Below are positions 1-5,857 of a stretch of 7,175 bases of DNA, piece by piece. Source of the stretch: UBA660 sp046704245 (GTDB taxonomy: Bacteria; Bacillota_I; Bacilli_A; RF39; UBA660); contig JBJKSD010000035.1 of assembly GCA_046704245.1 (NCBI GenBank), positions 1 through 7,175 of the forward strand. The letters are read 5' to 3'. Each line of letters opens with the position of its first letter. Positions within the stretch are counted from its first letter, which is position 1. The notes under the pieces were generated by a model. That model ran no database searches. It was not told where the DNA came from and saw only the letters and a list, made by a program, of their open reading frames with translations. A program made the translations under genes and the position numbers.

Positions 1-1098
1 CCACAATTTTTCGTTATTTAATAAGACTTCGTTAATTATTCCTCCACCTAAACATTCATCATTTAAATAAAAAACACAAGCTTGTCCAGGAGTCACTGCT
101 TTGACTTTTTGAGGATAAATTACTTTAACATTTTGATCGTCAATATATTCAATTTTTATTGGTTCATCTTTTTGACGATATCTAAATTTGGCCGTACATT
201 TTTCAGGTCTTAAATCACTGATCCAATTAACACTTTCAATAATAGCAGCATTACTATATAGATACTTATTTTCTTCTCCCAATGCAACATATAAGACATT
301 CTTTTTGACATCTTTACCAACGACAAATAATCGTTCTTTAGTACCTCCAATATCTAGGCCTTTGCGTTGACCTATTGTATAGTTCATTAATCCATTATGT
401 TGACCTAATATTTCATTATTGTCAATATTAATAATATCCCCCGGTTGAGCTGGTAAATAATTTTTTAAAAAGTCTTTAATATTCCTTTCACCAATAAAAC
501 AGATACCGGTAGAATCTTTTTTATCAGCTGTTACTAGATTATATTTTTTGGCTATATTTCTTACTTCATCTTTATGTAGTTCCCCTACTGGAAATAAAAT
601 ATCTTGTAATTGATCTTTAGTTATTTGAGATAAGAAATATGTTTGATCTTTATTTTCATCAAATGATCGATATAATTTATTATCAATCTTTCTAGCATAA
701 TGACCAGTTGCTATATAATCGGCCCCTAATCTTTTAGCTTCTTTCACAAACAAATCAAATTTTATATATTTATTACACATTATATCTGGATTAGGTGTTC
801 GACCTTTTTTTAATTCATCTAAAAAATAACTAAAAACATAATCCCAGTATTCTTTTATAAAATCAACTCGATGTAAAGGAATATTTAATTTGTCACATAC
901 TTCTTTAGCGTCATTATAATCTTTTTCTTGAGGACATATATTATTATTTAATGCTGGATTACCTAATATATCATTATTAATGGTACTATCCCAATTGCGC
1001 ATAAAAAGACCTACGACATCATATCCTTGTTCTTTTAATAAAATAGCAGCCACTGAAGAATCAACGCCACCACTCATACCTACTACTACTTTTTTCAT
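1..1098 (-). CDS. mnmA: tRNA-specific 2-thiouridylase MnmA (3' end cut by window edge)
   Basis: MnmA activates U34 of tRNA-Lys, -Glu and -Gln with ATP and inserts sulfur received as a persulfide from a cysteine desulfurase relay, giving 2-thiouridine; it is cytoplasmic. My reading of the minus strand gives 366 uninterrupted codons from the ATG at 1096-1098 to the window edge. Seen: the N-type ATP pyrophosphatase loop GMSGGVDSS (residues 7-15), NWD (35-37), PNPDIMCN with the first catalytic cysteine C108, DSTGICFIGER with the second catalytic cysteine C200, YTIGQRKG further on, and the C-terminal barrel motif ECLGGGII. E. coli MnmA is 368 residues, so only a few C-terminal residues should be missing. 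The start is preceded by AGGTGA (1103-1108). The gene follows spoIIM by 29 bases and is probably cotranscribed with it. The neighbouring cysteine desulfurase gene seen beside mnmA in Bacillus is not upstream here. Confidence 0.97.
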   Translation of the reverse strand, partial: MKKVVVGMSGGVDSSVAAILLKEQGYDVVGLFMRNWDSTINNDILGNPALNNNICPQEKDYNDAKEVCDKLNIPLHRVDFIKEYWDYVFSYFLDELKKGRTPNPDIMCNKYIKFDLFVKEAKRLGADYIATGHYARKIDNKLYRSFDENKDQTYFLSQITKDQLQDILFPVGELHKDEVRNIAKKYNLVTADKKDSTGICFIGERNIKDFLKNYLPAQPGDIINIDNNEILGQHNGLMNYTIGQRKGLDIGGTKERLFVVGKDVKKNVLYVALGEENKYLYSNAAIIESVNWISDLRPEKCTAKFRYRQKDEPIKIEYIDDQNVKVIYPQKVKAVTPGQACVFYLNDECLGGGIINEVLLNNEKLW

Positions 1099-1127
1099 AA
1101 AATCACCTATAATTATTATAACATATT

Positions 1128-1757
1128 TTATTTTATAAACCCTAAGAGAAATTTGATTAAAGTAGGTACAACAAATACTTCATAGCATCCAATAACAATA
1201 GTAATAGTTGCTACTATTAATAATATTCTAAAATAACGATTAGTTATCGTATTAAAGTTAATACTTTTTTTATTAAAAAGATTAATCATTAAATTAATAG
1301 AAAAATTAAGGGCATAGTAACCTAAAATCATCGTAATTAAGATTGATATTAGGTGATGAGGAAATATATATATTAAAGTAATAAATAACCCAATAAAATG
1401 ATATTTATAGATAATAGATGCTATTGCAAACCCAATAATAAAACCTTTAAAAAAGATTAAGAATAAAATAATAGGTATCCCAATAACTGATAATCCTAAT
1501 AACCATATACCAACCATATATAATAGATTAGAGGTTAAATTATCTTTTAAGGCAATAATATAACTTAAATCTCTATTCTTAATAGCATCAAAGTAAGAAG
1601 TAATTTGATTTAAAACTAATAGCTTGTCTTGTTTGTCCAAAATAGTCATAAAAATAGCACCAAATGTTATACCTACTAGAACTAACCCTAATATAAAAGT
1701 ATAATCTTTTTTTCTTTTTATTAATTCACGACTAAAATTATTAACTATCATTTTCAT
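1128..1757 (-). CDS. spoIIM: Stage II sporulation protein M (SpoIIM), integral membrane
   Basis: SpoIIM is the membrane scaffold of the SpoIID-SpoIIM-SpoIIP peptidoglycan-remodelling complex that drives engulfment of the forespore by the mother cell. The 209-residue product has a short basic N-terminus (RELIKRKKDY, 10-19), hydrophobic segments at about 20-40, 76-116 (probably two spans), 121-140, 140-160 and 177-205, and the family signature around residues 84-110: GIWLLGLSVIGIP followed by FFKGFIIGF, then a loop with FPHHLIS. Length matches the family (B. subtilis about 214). The start ATG at 1755-1757 has GAGGTGA (1762-1768) four bases upstream; a second ATG at 1749-1751 is less well placed. 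In B. subtilis spoIIM is under mother-cell sigma-E, but I find no convincing sigma-E promoter in the 94-base gap upstream. mnmA follows after 29 bases. Some SpoIIM-family proteins occur in non-sporulating bacteria, but the neighbouring spoIVB supports the sporulation assignment. Confidence 0.92.
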   Translation of the reverse strand: MKMIVNNFSRELIKRKKDYTFILGLVLVGITFGAIFMTILDKQDKLLVLNQITSYFDAIKNRDLSYIIALKDNLTSNLLYMVGIWLLGLSVIGIPIILFLIFFKGFIIGFAIASIIYKYHFIGLFITLIYIFPHHLISILITMILGYYALNFSINLMINLFNKKSINFNTITNRYFRILLIVATITIVIGCYEVFVVPTLIKFLLGFIK

Positions 1758-1803
1758 ATATTCACCTCTACCTAATAATATTATTATTTTGTTATTTTAT
1801 GCT

Positions 1804-1831
1804 TTGCAAAAAGATATAATAGTTATATAAT
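1804..1831 (+). promoter_or_regulatory. Candidate sigma-A promoter for the small plus-strand gene
   Basis: TTGCAA (1804-1809, 4 of 6 to the -35 consensus) is followed by a 16-base spacer and a perfect TATAAT (1826-1831). A second perfect TATAAT lies at 1815-1820 without a good -35. Either would start transcription at about 1827-1838, just upstream of the AGGTGA at 1841-1846. In DNA this AT-rich chance matches are common, but two consensus -10 boxes directly before a ribosome binding site and a terminator-closed reading frame make a real promoter plausible. Confidence 0.5.
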
Positions 1832-1851
1832 TATAGTACGAGGTGATAACC

Positions 1852-1941
1852 GTGAATAAGAAAACCAGAAAATTAATTGCCAGTATTTTATCGATTGGAT
1901 TAGCTCTCGGTTTAATAACTAGTGTATTCTTTTTATTTTAA
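1852..1941 (+). CDS. Hypothetical 29-residue single-pass membrane peptide
   Basis: I do not recognise this product. It reads MNKKTRKLIAS followed by one long hydrophobic stretch (residues 8-29, rich in I, L, G, F) running to the C-terminus. The basic N-terminus (four K/R in residues 3-7) predicts an N-in single-span membrane peptide; it could also be an uncleaved signal-like peptide. Support for a real gene: GTG start at 1852 with AGGTGA (1841-1846) five bases upstream, two TATAAT boxes just before that, and a strong hairpin terminator beginning three bases after the TAA stop. In-frame stop TAG at 1834-1836 limits upstream extension; the only other start, a GTG at 1843, lies inside the ribosome binding site. 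It is the only plus-strand gene in the window, convergent with spoIVB and divergent from spoIIM. A sporulation role is only a guess from position. Confidence 0.55.
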   Translation: MNKKTRKLIASILSIGLALGLITSVFFLF

Positions 1942-1943
1942 AT

Positions 1944-1969
1944 GAAAAAGACTCTTACGAGTCTTTTTC
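1944..1969. terminator. Bidirectional intrinsic terminator between the small gene and spoIVB
   Basis: A perfect 11-base inverted repeat, GAAAAAGACTC (1944-1954) and GAGTCTTTTTC (1959-1969), encloses the four-base loop TTAC. The stem has a GACTC core flanked by A5/T5, so each strand ends in a U-rich tract and the element can stop transcription from both sides. It serves the plus-strand peptide gene (stop at 1939-1941) and spoIVB, whose TAG stop (1969-1971) overlaps the stem by one base. Confidence 0.87.
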
Positions 1970-2964
1970 TAATTTTCAGCTTCTTCTAACATCCATTTTA
2001 TAAATATCCCATATCCTTTTTTAGAATCATCGACGATAACGTGGGTGACGGCGCCAATAATTTTATTATTTTGAATTATTGGACTTCCACTCATACCTTG
2101 AACGATTCCTCCAGTTATATCTAATAATGTAGCATCGGTAATTTCAAATAAAATATTTTTTTGTTTTTGATTGGTTTCTCTATTCAGTCTGATGATGTTA
2201 ATAGCAAACTCTTCTACTTGATCATCTGATACTACTGTATATATACTAGCTGGCCCTAATTTTACTTCACTAGGTTCTGCTACTTGGAATAAATTCTTTT
2301 TAGGGAATTCATCCTTATATATACCAAAGACACCAACAGCTGTATTCTCATAGATATTACCATATACTTTATCTGAATAAAAACGAGCGTTTTTCTCCCC
2401 AGGGCTTCCTCTAGTACTTTTATCAATGCTAGTAATTTCCGATTTAAAAATTTTACCATCTTTTACTTCCATCTTCTGGTTAGTATTTTTCTCAATAATT
2501 TCGTGTCCTAAAGCTCCAAATACTCTCGTTTCAGGATCAATGAAAGTAAGAGTACCAATACCATTGATACTATCTTTTACATATAATCCTGTTTTATAAG
2601 AATAATCATCACCTTGTAAATTTAAAGTAGTTTCATAAAAGGTTTTATTTCTTTCATATTTAATAAGTAAACTAGTTCTATTTTTTAATCTACTTATCTC
2701 ATTAACCATCTCTGAAATACTCGAGACACTCTTATTATTAATAGATATAATTTTATCTCCTACTTTTAGACCAGCATCTTTCCCAGGATAGCGATCATTT
2801 ACTTTGTAAAGACCCACTATTAATATTCCTTTGGAATTGATTTGAATACCAATGGTTTCACCACCAGGAATAACATATGAAGAATAAGCAAGAATAGACA
2901 TGGGAATAAAAATAAAGGACATCAGAGAAACTAAGAGAATGTTTTTAAATTTTTTTAAAAACAT
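1969..2964 (-). CDS. spoIVB: SpoIVB serine peptidase (S55 family) with PDZ domain
   Basis: SpoIVB is secreted from the forespore into the space between the two membranes, where it cleaves SpoIVFA and so releases the SpoIVFB protease to process pro-sigma-K in the mother cell. The 331-residue product has a basic N-terminus and one hydrophobic anchor (about 8-28), a PDZ domain (about 38-115, with AGLKVGDKIISIN at 64-76) and an S55 protease domain. The catalytic residues align with B. subtilis H236, D363 and S378: H154 in FGALGHE, D277 in EITDATLL, and S292 in GGIVQGMSGSP. The C-terminal GYGIFIKWMLEEA is also typical. It is about 95 residues shorter than the B. subtilis protein (about 426), mostly before the protease domain. 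GAGGAG precedes the ATG at 2962-2964. It follows xseB by 59 bases holding a sigma-G-like promoter, and ends at a hairpin terminator. spo0A, its usual downstream neighbour, is not there. Confidence 0.97.
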   Translation of the reverse strand: MFLKKFKNILLVSLMSFIFIPMSILAYSSYVIPGGETIGIQINSKGILIVGLYKVNDRYPGKDAGLKVGDKIISINNKSVSSISEMVNEISRLKNRTSLLIKYERNKTFYETTLNLQGDDYSYKTGLYVKDSINGIGTLTFIDPETRVFGALGHEIIEKNTNQKMEVKDGKIFKSEITSIDKSTRGSPGEKNARFYSDKVYGNIYENTAVGVFGIYKDEFPKKNLFQVAEPSEVKLGPASIYTVVSDDQVEEFAINIIRLNRETNQKQKNILFEITDATLLDITGGIVQGMSGSPIIQNNKIIGAVTHVIVDDSKKGYGIFIKWMLEEAEN

Positions 2965-3000
2965 TTCTTCATCTCCTCTTTTTTATACAGACCACATTAT

Positions 3001-3029
3001 TAGTATTAAAAAAATAATACCAATTATTC
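3001..3029 (-). promoter_or_regulatory. Candidate sigma-G promoter for spoIVB
   Basis: On the minus strand GAATA (3029-3025) matches the sigma-G -35 consensus GHATR at all positions. After a 17-base spacer, AATACTA (3007-3001) matches the -10 consensus CATWMTA at six of seven positions. Transcription would begin near 2994, upstream of the GAGGAG site. The -35 overlaps the xseB stop codon. In B. subtilis spoIVB is transcribed in the forespore by sigma-F/sigma-G, so the placement fits biology; the AT-rich background means it is only a candidate. The same bases form an imperfect inverted repeat (TTGGTATTA / TAATACTAA around a T-run) that is not followed by a U-tract and so is not an obvious terminator. 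Confidence 0.45.
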
Positions 3030-3260
3030 ATTAGTATTATTTTCTACTTTAAAATCTTCTAATTTATTATCTTCAGTTAATATTTTATTAACTTGTTCTT
3101 CAACTTTCTTTAATTGTTCACTACATTCTTTTGATAATTTCATAGCTTCATTAAATTTATTAATAGCATCATCTAAATTGACATCGCCACTCTCTAATTC
3201 TTTAACAATACTTTCTAATTTTTTTAATTTTTCTTCAAAATTAATTTTTTTCTTTTCCAT
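3024..3260 (-). CDS. xseB: Exodeoxyribonuclease VII small subunit
   Basis: XseB binds in several copies to XseA to form exonuclease VII, a metal-independent nuclease that degrades single-stranded DNA from both ends, acting in repair and in processing of mismatch-repair tracts. The 78-residue product is typical in length. It shows the family helical core: INFEEKLKKLESIVKELESG (6-25), the short VNLDDAI turn (27-33) and the second long helix FNEAMKLSKECSEQLKKVEE (36-55), followed by a charged, probably disordered tail. The ATG at 3258-3260 lies one base past the xseA stop and its GAGGAG site sits inside the end of xseA, so the two are translationally coupled, consistent with fixed subunit supply. 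Confidence 0.96.
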   Translation of the reverse strand: MEKKKINFEEKLKKLESIVKELESGDVNLDDAINKFNEAMKLSKECSEQLKKVEEQVNKILTEDNKLEDFKVENNTNE

Positions 3261-3261
3261 T

Positions 3262-4461
3262 TTATCTCTCCTCTATCTTTATTATAGAAGCATCTACTAT
3301 ACCATCTCTTAACTCTATATTTATTATATCATTTAATTTAAATTTTTTAATATTAGAAATAGCTTGCTTATCTTTTTTAATAATAGCATATCCTCTTTTA
3401 ATAACATGGAGGGGATTTAATACTTCTAATTTATTTATTAAATTAAAACAATAATTTTTTTCTTTTTCTATTCTTAAAGTCATATTATGAATTAATTTAT
3501 CTACCATATTATCTAAGATTTGACCCTTTATTTCATAAACAGCCATTGGTCTAGTTAATACATAAGTACTTCTCAATTTATTTAAATTTAATCGATGTTG
3601 ATTAATAATATTTTTAATAGCTTCGCTAGCTCTTATCTTAACCTGTTCTATATAAGTTAAGATATCTACTAGATTGGGGACTGCTATTTCAGCTGCTCCT
3701 GTTGGTGTTGGGGCTCTTAAATCAGCAACAAAATCACTAATTGTATAATCTATTTCATGACCTACACCACTAATTATTGGTATTGGACAATTATAGATAG
3801 CTCTAGCTACTATCTCTTCATTAAAAGGCCATAAATCTTCAATTGATCCTCCACCTCTACCTATAATCAATACATCTATATCATATTTAGGAGCTATTTT
3901 AAGCTGTTTAACGATGTTATTAGCAGCATCTGGGCCTTGAACCAATGTAGGAAATAAAATAGTCTCACAGATAGGATATCGCCTTTTAATAGTAGATATA
4001 ATATCCTTAATAGCAGCTCCTGTAGGAGCAGTAATAATACCTACTCTATTAGGTATTTTAGGTATTCTTTTTTTATGATCTAAATTAAATAAACCTTCTT
4101 TTTGTAATTTAGCTTTTAACTGTTCAAAAGCAATAAATAAATTACCCATACCATCTTCTAACATAGTATCGACATATATTTGATAATTACCACTAGCTTC
4201 ATAGATACTAACATAACCATTAACTAATACTTTCATCCCATCTTGAGGAGTAAATAATAATTTCTTATTATTAAAAGCAAACATAATAGCTCTAATAGTA
4301 GTCTTCTCATCTTTTAAAGTAAAATAATAATGCCCACTAGTATGAGCTTTAAAATTAGATATTTCCCCTTTAATATATACTCTTTGTAAAAATGAATCAC
4401 TGTCAAACATATTCTTAATATATTTAGTTAATTCGGTTACAGTTATATATTTACTATCCAT
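3262..4461 (-). CDS. xseA: Exodeoxyribonuclease VII large (catalytic) subunit
   Basis: XseA carries the nuclease activity of exonuclease VII. The 399-residue protein starts with an OB-fold single-strand-DNA binding domain (about 20-105, with VYIKGEISNFKAHTSGHYYF at 28-47), then the catalytic domain with VGIITAPTGAAIKDI (140-154), LIIGRGGGSIEDLWPFNEE (198-216) and SGVGHEIDYTISDFVADLRA (231-250) followed by PTPTGAAE. A central helical region (about 262-345) binds XseB, and the C-terminal LNPLHVIKRGYAI (348-360) is a family hallmark. Length is at the short end of the family (E. coli 456) and normal for Bacillota. AGGTGA at 4466-4471 overlaps the nusB stop codon; the eight-base gap indicates an operon with nusB. 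Nothing essential appears to be missing. Confidence 0.98.
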   Translation of the reverse strand: MDSKYITVTELTKYIKNMFDSDSFLQRVYIKGEISNFKAHTSGHYYFTLKDEKTTIRAIMFAFNNKKLLFTPQDGMKVLVNGYVSIYEASGNYQIYVDTMLEDGMGNLFIAFEQLKAKLQKEGLFNLDHKKRIPKIPNRVGIITAPTGAAIKDIISTIKRRYPICETILFPTLVQGPDAANNIVKQLKIAPKYDIDVLIIGRGGGSIEDLWPFNEEIVARAIYNCPIPIISGVGHEIDYTISDFVADLRAPTPTGAAEIAVPNLVDILTYIEQVKIRASEAIKNIINQHRLNLNKLRSTYVLTRPMAVYEIKGQILDNMVDKLIHNMTLRIEKEKNYCFNLINKLEVLNPLHVIKRGYAIIKKDKQAISNIKKFKLNDIINIELRDGIVDASIIKIEER

Positions 4462-4469
4462 CTAATCAC

Positions 4470-4871
4470 CTACAAACTATGATATATCTTATCTAAGACA
4501 CTATTAATCATCTTTCTAACACTATCATCCGAATAATTCTTTGATAGCTCTATGGCTTCATTAATACATACTATTGGTGGAGTATCAGTATATAAAAGTT
4601 CATAGATACCCATCCTTAATATTACTTGATCTGTTTTACCTAAGCGATCGATAGTCCAATCTTTTAAATACTTATTAGCAATATTATCTAGTTCCTCTTT
4701 CTTCTCTAATACACCAGTAATTAATACCTTAACAAAATTATTATCGATATCTAAAACATCTCTAATAACATCATCAATATTATATGGAATCTTAGAGTGT
4801 TCATAAATAAATATTTGATATAAAATAATCATTGCTTTTTCTCTTAGTTGACTTCTATTTAATTGAACCAT
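4470..4871 (-). CDS. nusB: Transcription antitermination factor NusB
   Basis: NusB binds boxA RNA together with NusE (ribosomal protein S10) and helps RNA polymerase transcribe rRNA operons without premature termination. The product is 133 residues, all-helical, usual length 130-150. Seen: SQLREKAMIILYQ (7-19), the conserved block WTIDRLGKTDQVILRMGIYELL (72-93), and INEAIELSKNYSDDSVRKMIN (103-123) followed by SVLDKI. I chose the ATG at 4869-4871, because AGGTGA (4877-4882) lies five bases upstream. A longer reading from a GTG at 4878-4880 adds three residues, but that GTG is part of the ribosome binding site itself. nusB is separated from ldh by 57 bases holding a weak hairpin and a TGATAGAAT extended -10-like box, so it may have its own promoter; xseA follows after eight bases. 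Confidence 0.96.
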   Translation of the reverse strand: MVQLNRSQLREKAMIILYQIFIYEHSKIPYNIDDVIRDVLDIDNNFVKVLITGVLEKKEELDNIANKYLKDWTIDRLGKTDQVILRMGIYELLYTDTPPIVCINEAIELSKNYSDDSVRKMINSVLDKIYHSL

Positions 4872-4876
4872 ATAAT

Positions 4877-4882
4877 TCACCT
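4877..4882 (-). promoter_or_regulatory. Ribosome binding site that fixes the nusB start
   Basis: AGGTGA on the minus strand, five bases from the ATG at 4869-4871. The alternative GTG start (4878-4880) lies within this site and would have no ribosome binding site of its own, so the ATG is preferred. The same AGGTGA motif precedes mnmA, spoIIM, xseA and the small plus-strand gene. Confidence 0.75.
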
Positions 4883-4922
4883 AACTTAATTCTATCATAT
4901 TATAAATATATTTAAAATAAAA

Positions 4923-4938
4923 AGAGATTTATATCTCT
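4923..4938 (-). terminator. Weak hairpin at the end of ldh, possible attenuating terminator
   Basis: Minus strand AGAGAT (4938-4933), loop ATAA, ATCTCT (4928-4923), followed by TTTTATTTT. It overlaps the ldh TAA stop (4929-4931). The stem has six pairs with only two G-C, so it would be an inefficient terminator. Together with the 57-base gap to nusB it may mark a partial boundary between mutS-ldh and nusB-xseAB. Confidence 0.35.
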
Positions 4939-5840
4939 ATTTTATTTATAGCTTCTTTTATTATTCTGGATGAATCATCTAATTTATTTTGTTCTTCTTT
5001 AGTTAATTCAACAGCTATTGGACTAGATACACCATCACGATTAACAATAGCAGGCATACCAATAAATAATCCATATTTATCATTATAATTTGATACTGTA
5101 AGTATGGTATTCTCATCATCTAAAATGGCATTCGTTATTCTTACTAAAACCATTCCAATTGCATAATAAGTAGCACCTTTTTTATTAATTATTTCATAAG
5201 CAGCATTCTTAACTTCATTAGAGATATCATTTAACGTATCTTGATTAATAAAATTAGTCATCTTAATAGAACCAACATAAGCATTTGACCATGTTACAAA
5301 TTCACTATCTCCATGTTCCCCAATAACATAAGCATGAATATTTTTAGGATTAATCTGTAATCGATCTCCTATTAAATAACGTAGTCTAGCAGTTTCTAAC
5401 GTAGTACCACTAGCCATAACTTTACTTTGATCAAAATGGGAATGTTTATAGGTTATATAAGTCATAATATCAACAGGATTAGTAGCTACTAAAAAGATAC
5501 CTTTAAAACCAGAATTTATAACTTCTTTAATTATTGCTTTAAATATCTCATTATTATTTTTTAATAAATCAAGACGCGTTTCTCCTGCTTTCTGATTAAC
5601 ACCAGCACAAATACATACAATAGCTGCATCCTTACAATCACTATAATCACCTACCCTAATATTAATTTTACTAGGAGCAAACGCTAAACCATGGTTTAAA
5701 TCCATGGCTTCACCAATAGCCTTATCTTTTTTAATATCAATTAATATTATTTCAGTAACTTTAGTTCTTTGATTAAGCAATGCATAAGCATAACTCATAC
5801 CAACATTACCACAACCAATTATTACTACTCTATTATGCAT
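4929..5840 (-). CDS. ldh: L-lactate dehydrogenase, FBP-activated type
   Basis: Reduces pyruvate to L-lactate with NADH, regenerating NAD+ in fermentation; cytoplasmic, normally a tetramer. The 303-residue protein is slightly shorter than the usual 310-320. Seen, with classical LDH numbers in brackets: NAD loop GCGNVG (9-14), D35 binding the NAD ribose, Q83 (Q102, pyruvate rather than oxaloacetate specificity) and R89 (R109) in NQKAGETR, N121 (N138) in ATNPVDI, R152 (R171, substrate carboxylate), and catalytic H176 (H195) in GEHGDSE. R154 (R173) and H169 (H188), which bind fructose-1,6-bisphosphate in Bacillus LDH, are present, so FBP activation is likely. Odd: position 149 (D168, partner of the catalytic His) is Glu, in TTLETARLR. 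GGGGGA precedes the ATG. It starts 17 bases after mutS and probably shares its transcript. Malate dehydrogenase is disfavoured by Q83. Confidence 0.96.
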   Translation of the reverse strand: MHNRVVIIGCGNVGMSYAYALLNQRTKVTEIILIDIKKDKAIGEAMDLNHGLAFAPSKINIRVGDYSDCKDAAIVCICAGVNQKAGETRLDLLKNNNEIFKAIIKEVINSGFKGIFLVATNPVDIMTYITYKHSHFDQSKVMASGTTLETARLRYLIGDRLQINPKNIHAYVIGEHGDSEFVTWSNAYVGSIKMTNFINQDTLNDISNEVKNAAYEIINKKGATYYAIGMVLVRITNAILDDENTILTVSNYNDKYGLFIGMPAIVNRDGVSSPIAVELTKEEQNKLDDSSRIIKEAINKIEI

Positions 5841-5857
5841 AAAGATCCCCCATTATC

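Noticed and set aside
188..370. Open frame of 60 codons on the plus strand opposite mnmA
   Set aside because: It lies wholly antisense to conserved mnmA codons, has no ribosome binding site I can see, and its product resembles no family; it is a shadow of the real gene.
1103..1120. Extended -10-like box TGTTATAAT (minus strand) just before mnmA
   Set aside because: No -35 is present and the predicted transcription start would coincide with the AGGTGA ribosome binding site, so it is more likely chance AT-rich sequence; readthrough from spoIIM is simpler.
1770..1830. Possible sigma-E promoter upstream of spoIIM (CATAAAAT box on the minus strand)
   Set aside because: The -10-like box is good (seven of eight), but the nearest ATA core upstream is about three bases too close and no alternative fits the usual spacing, so I do not call it despite spoIIM being sigma-E controlled in B. 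subtilis.
3001..3022. Inverted repeat TTGGTATTA/TAATACTAA after xseB as a terminator
   Set aside because: The stem is A-T rich with one wobble pair, and no U-tract follows on the minus strand, so termination there is not supported.
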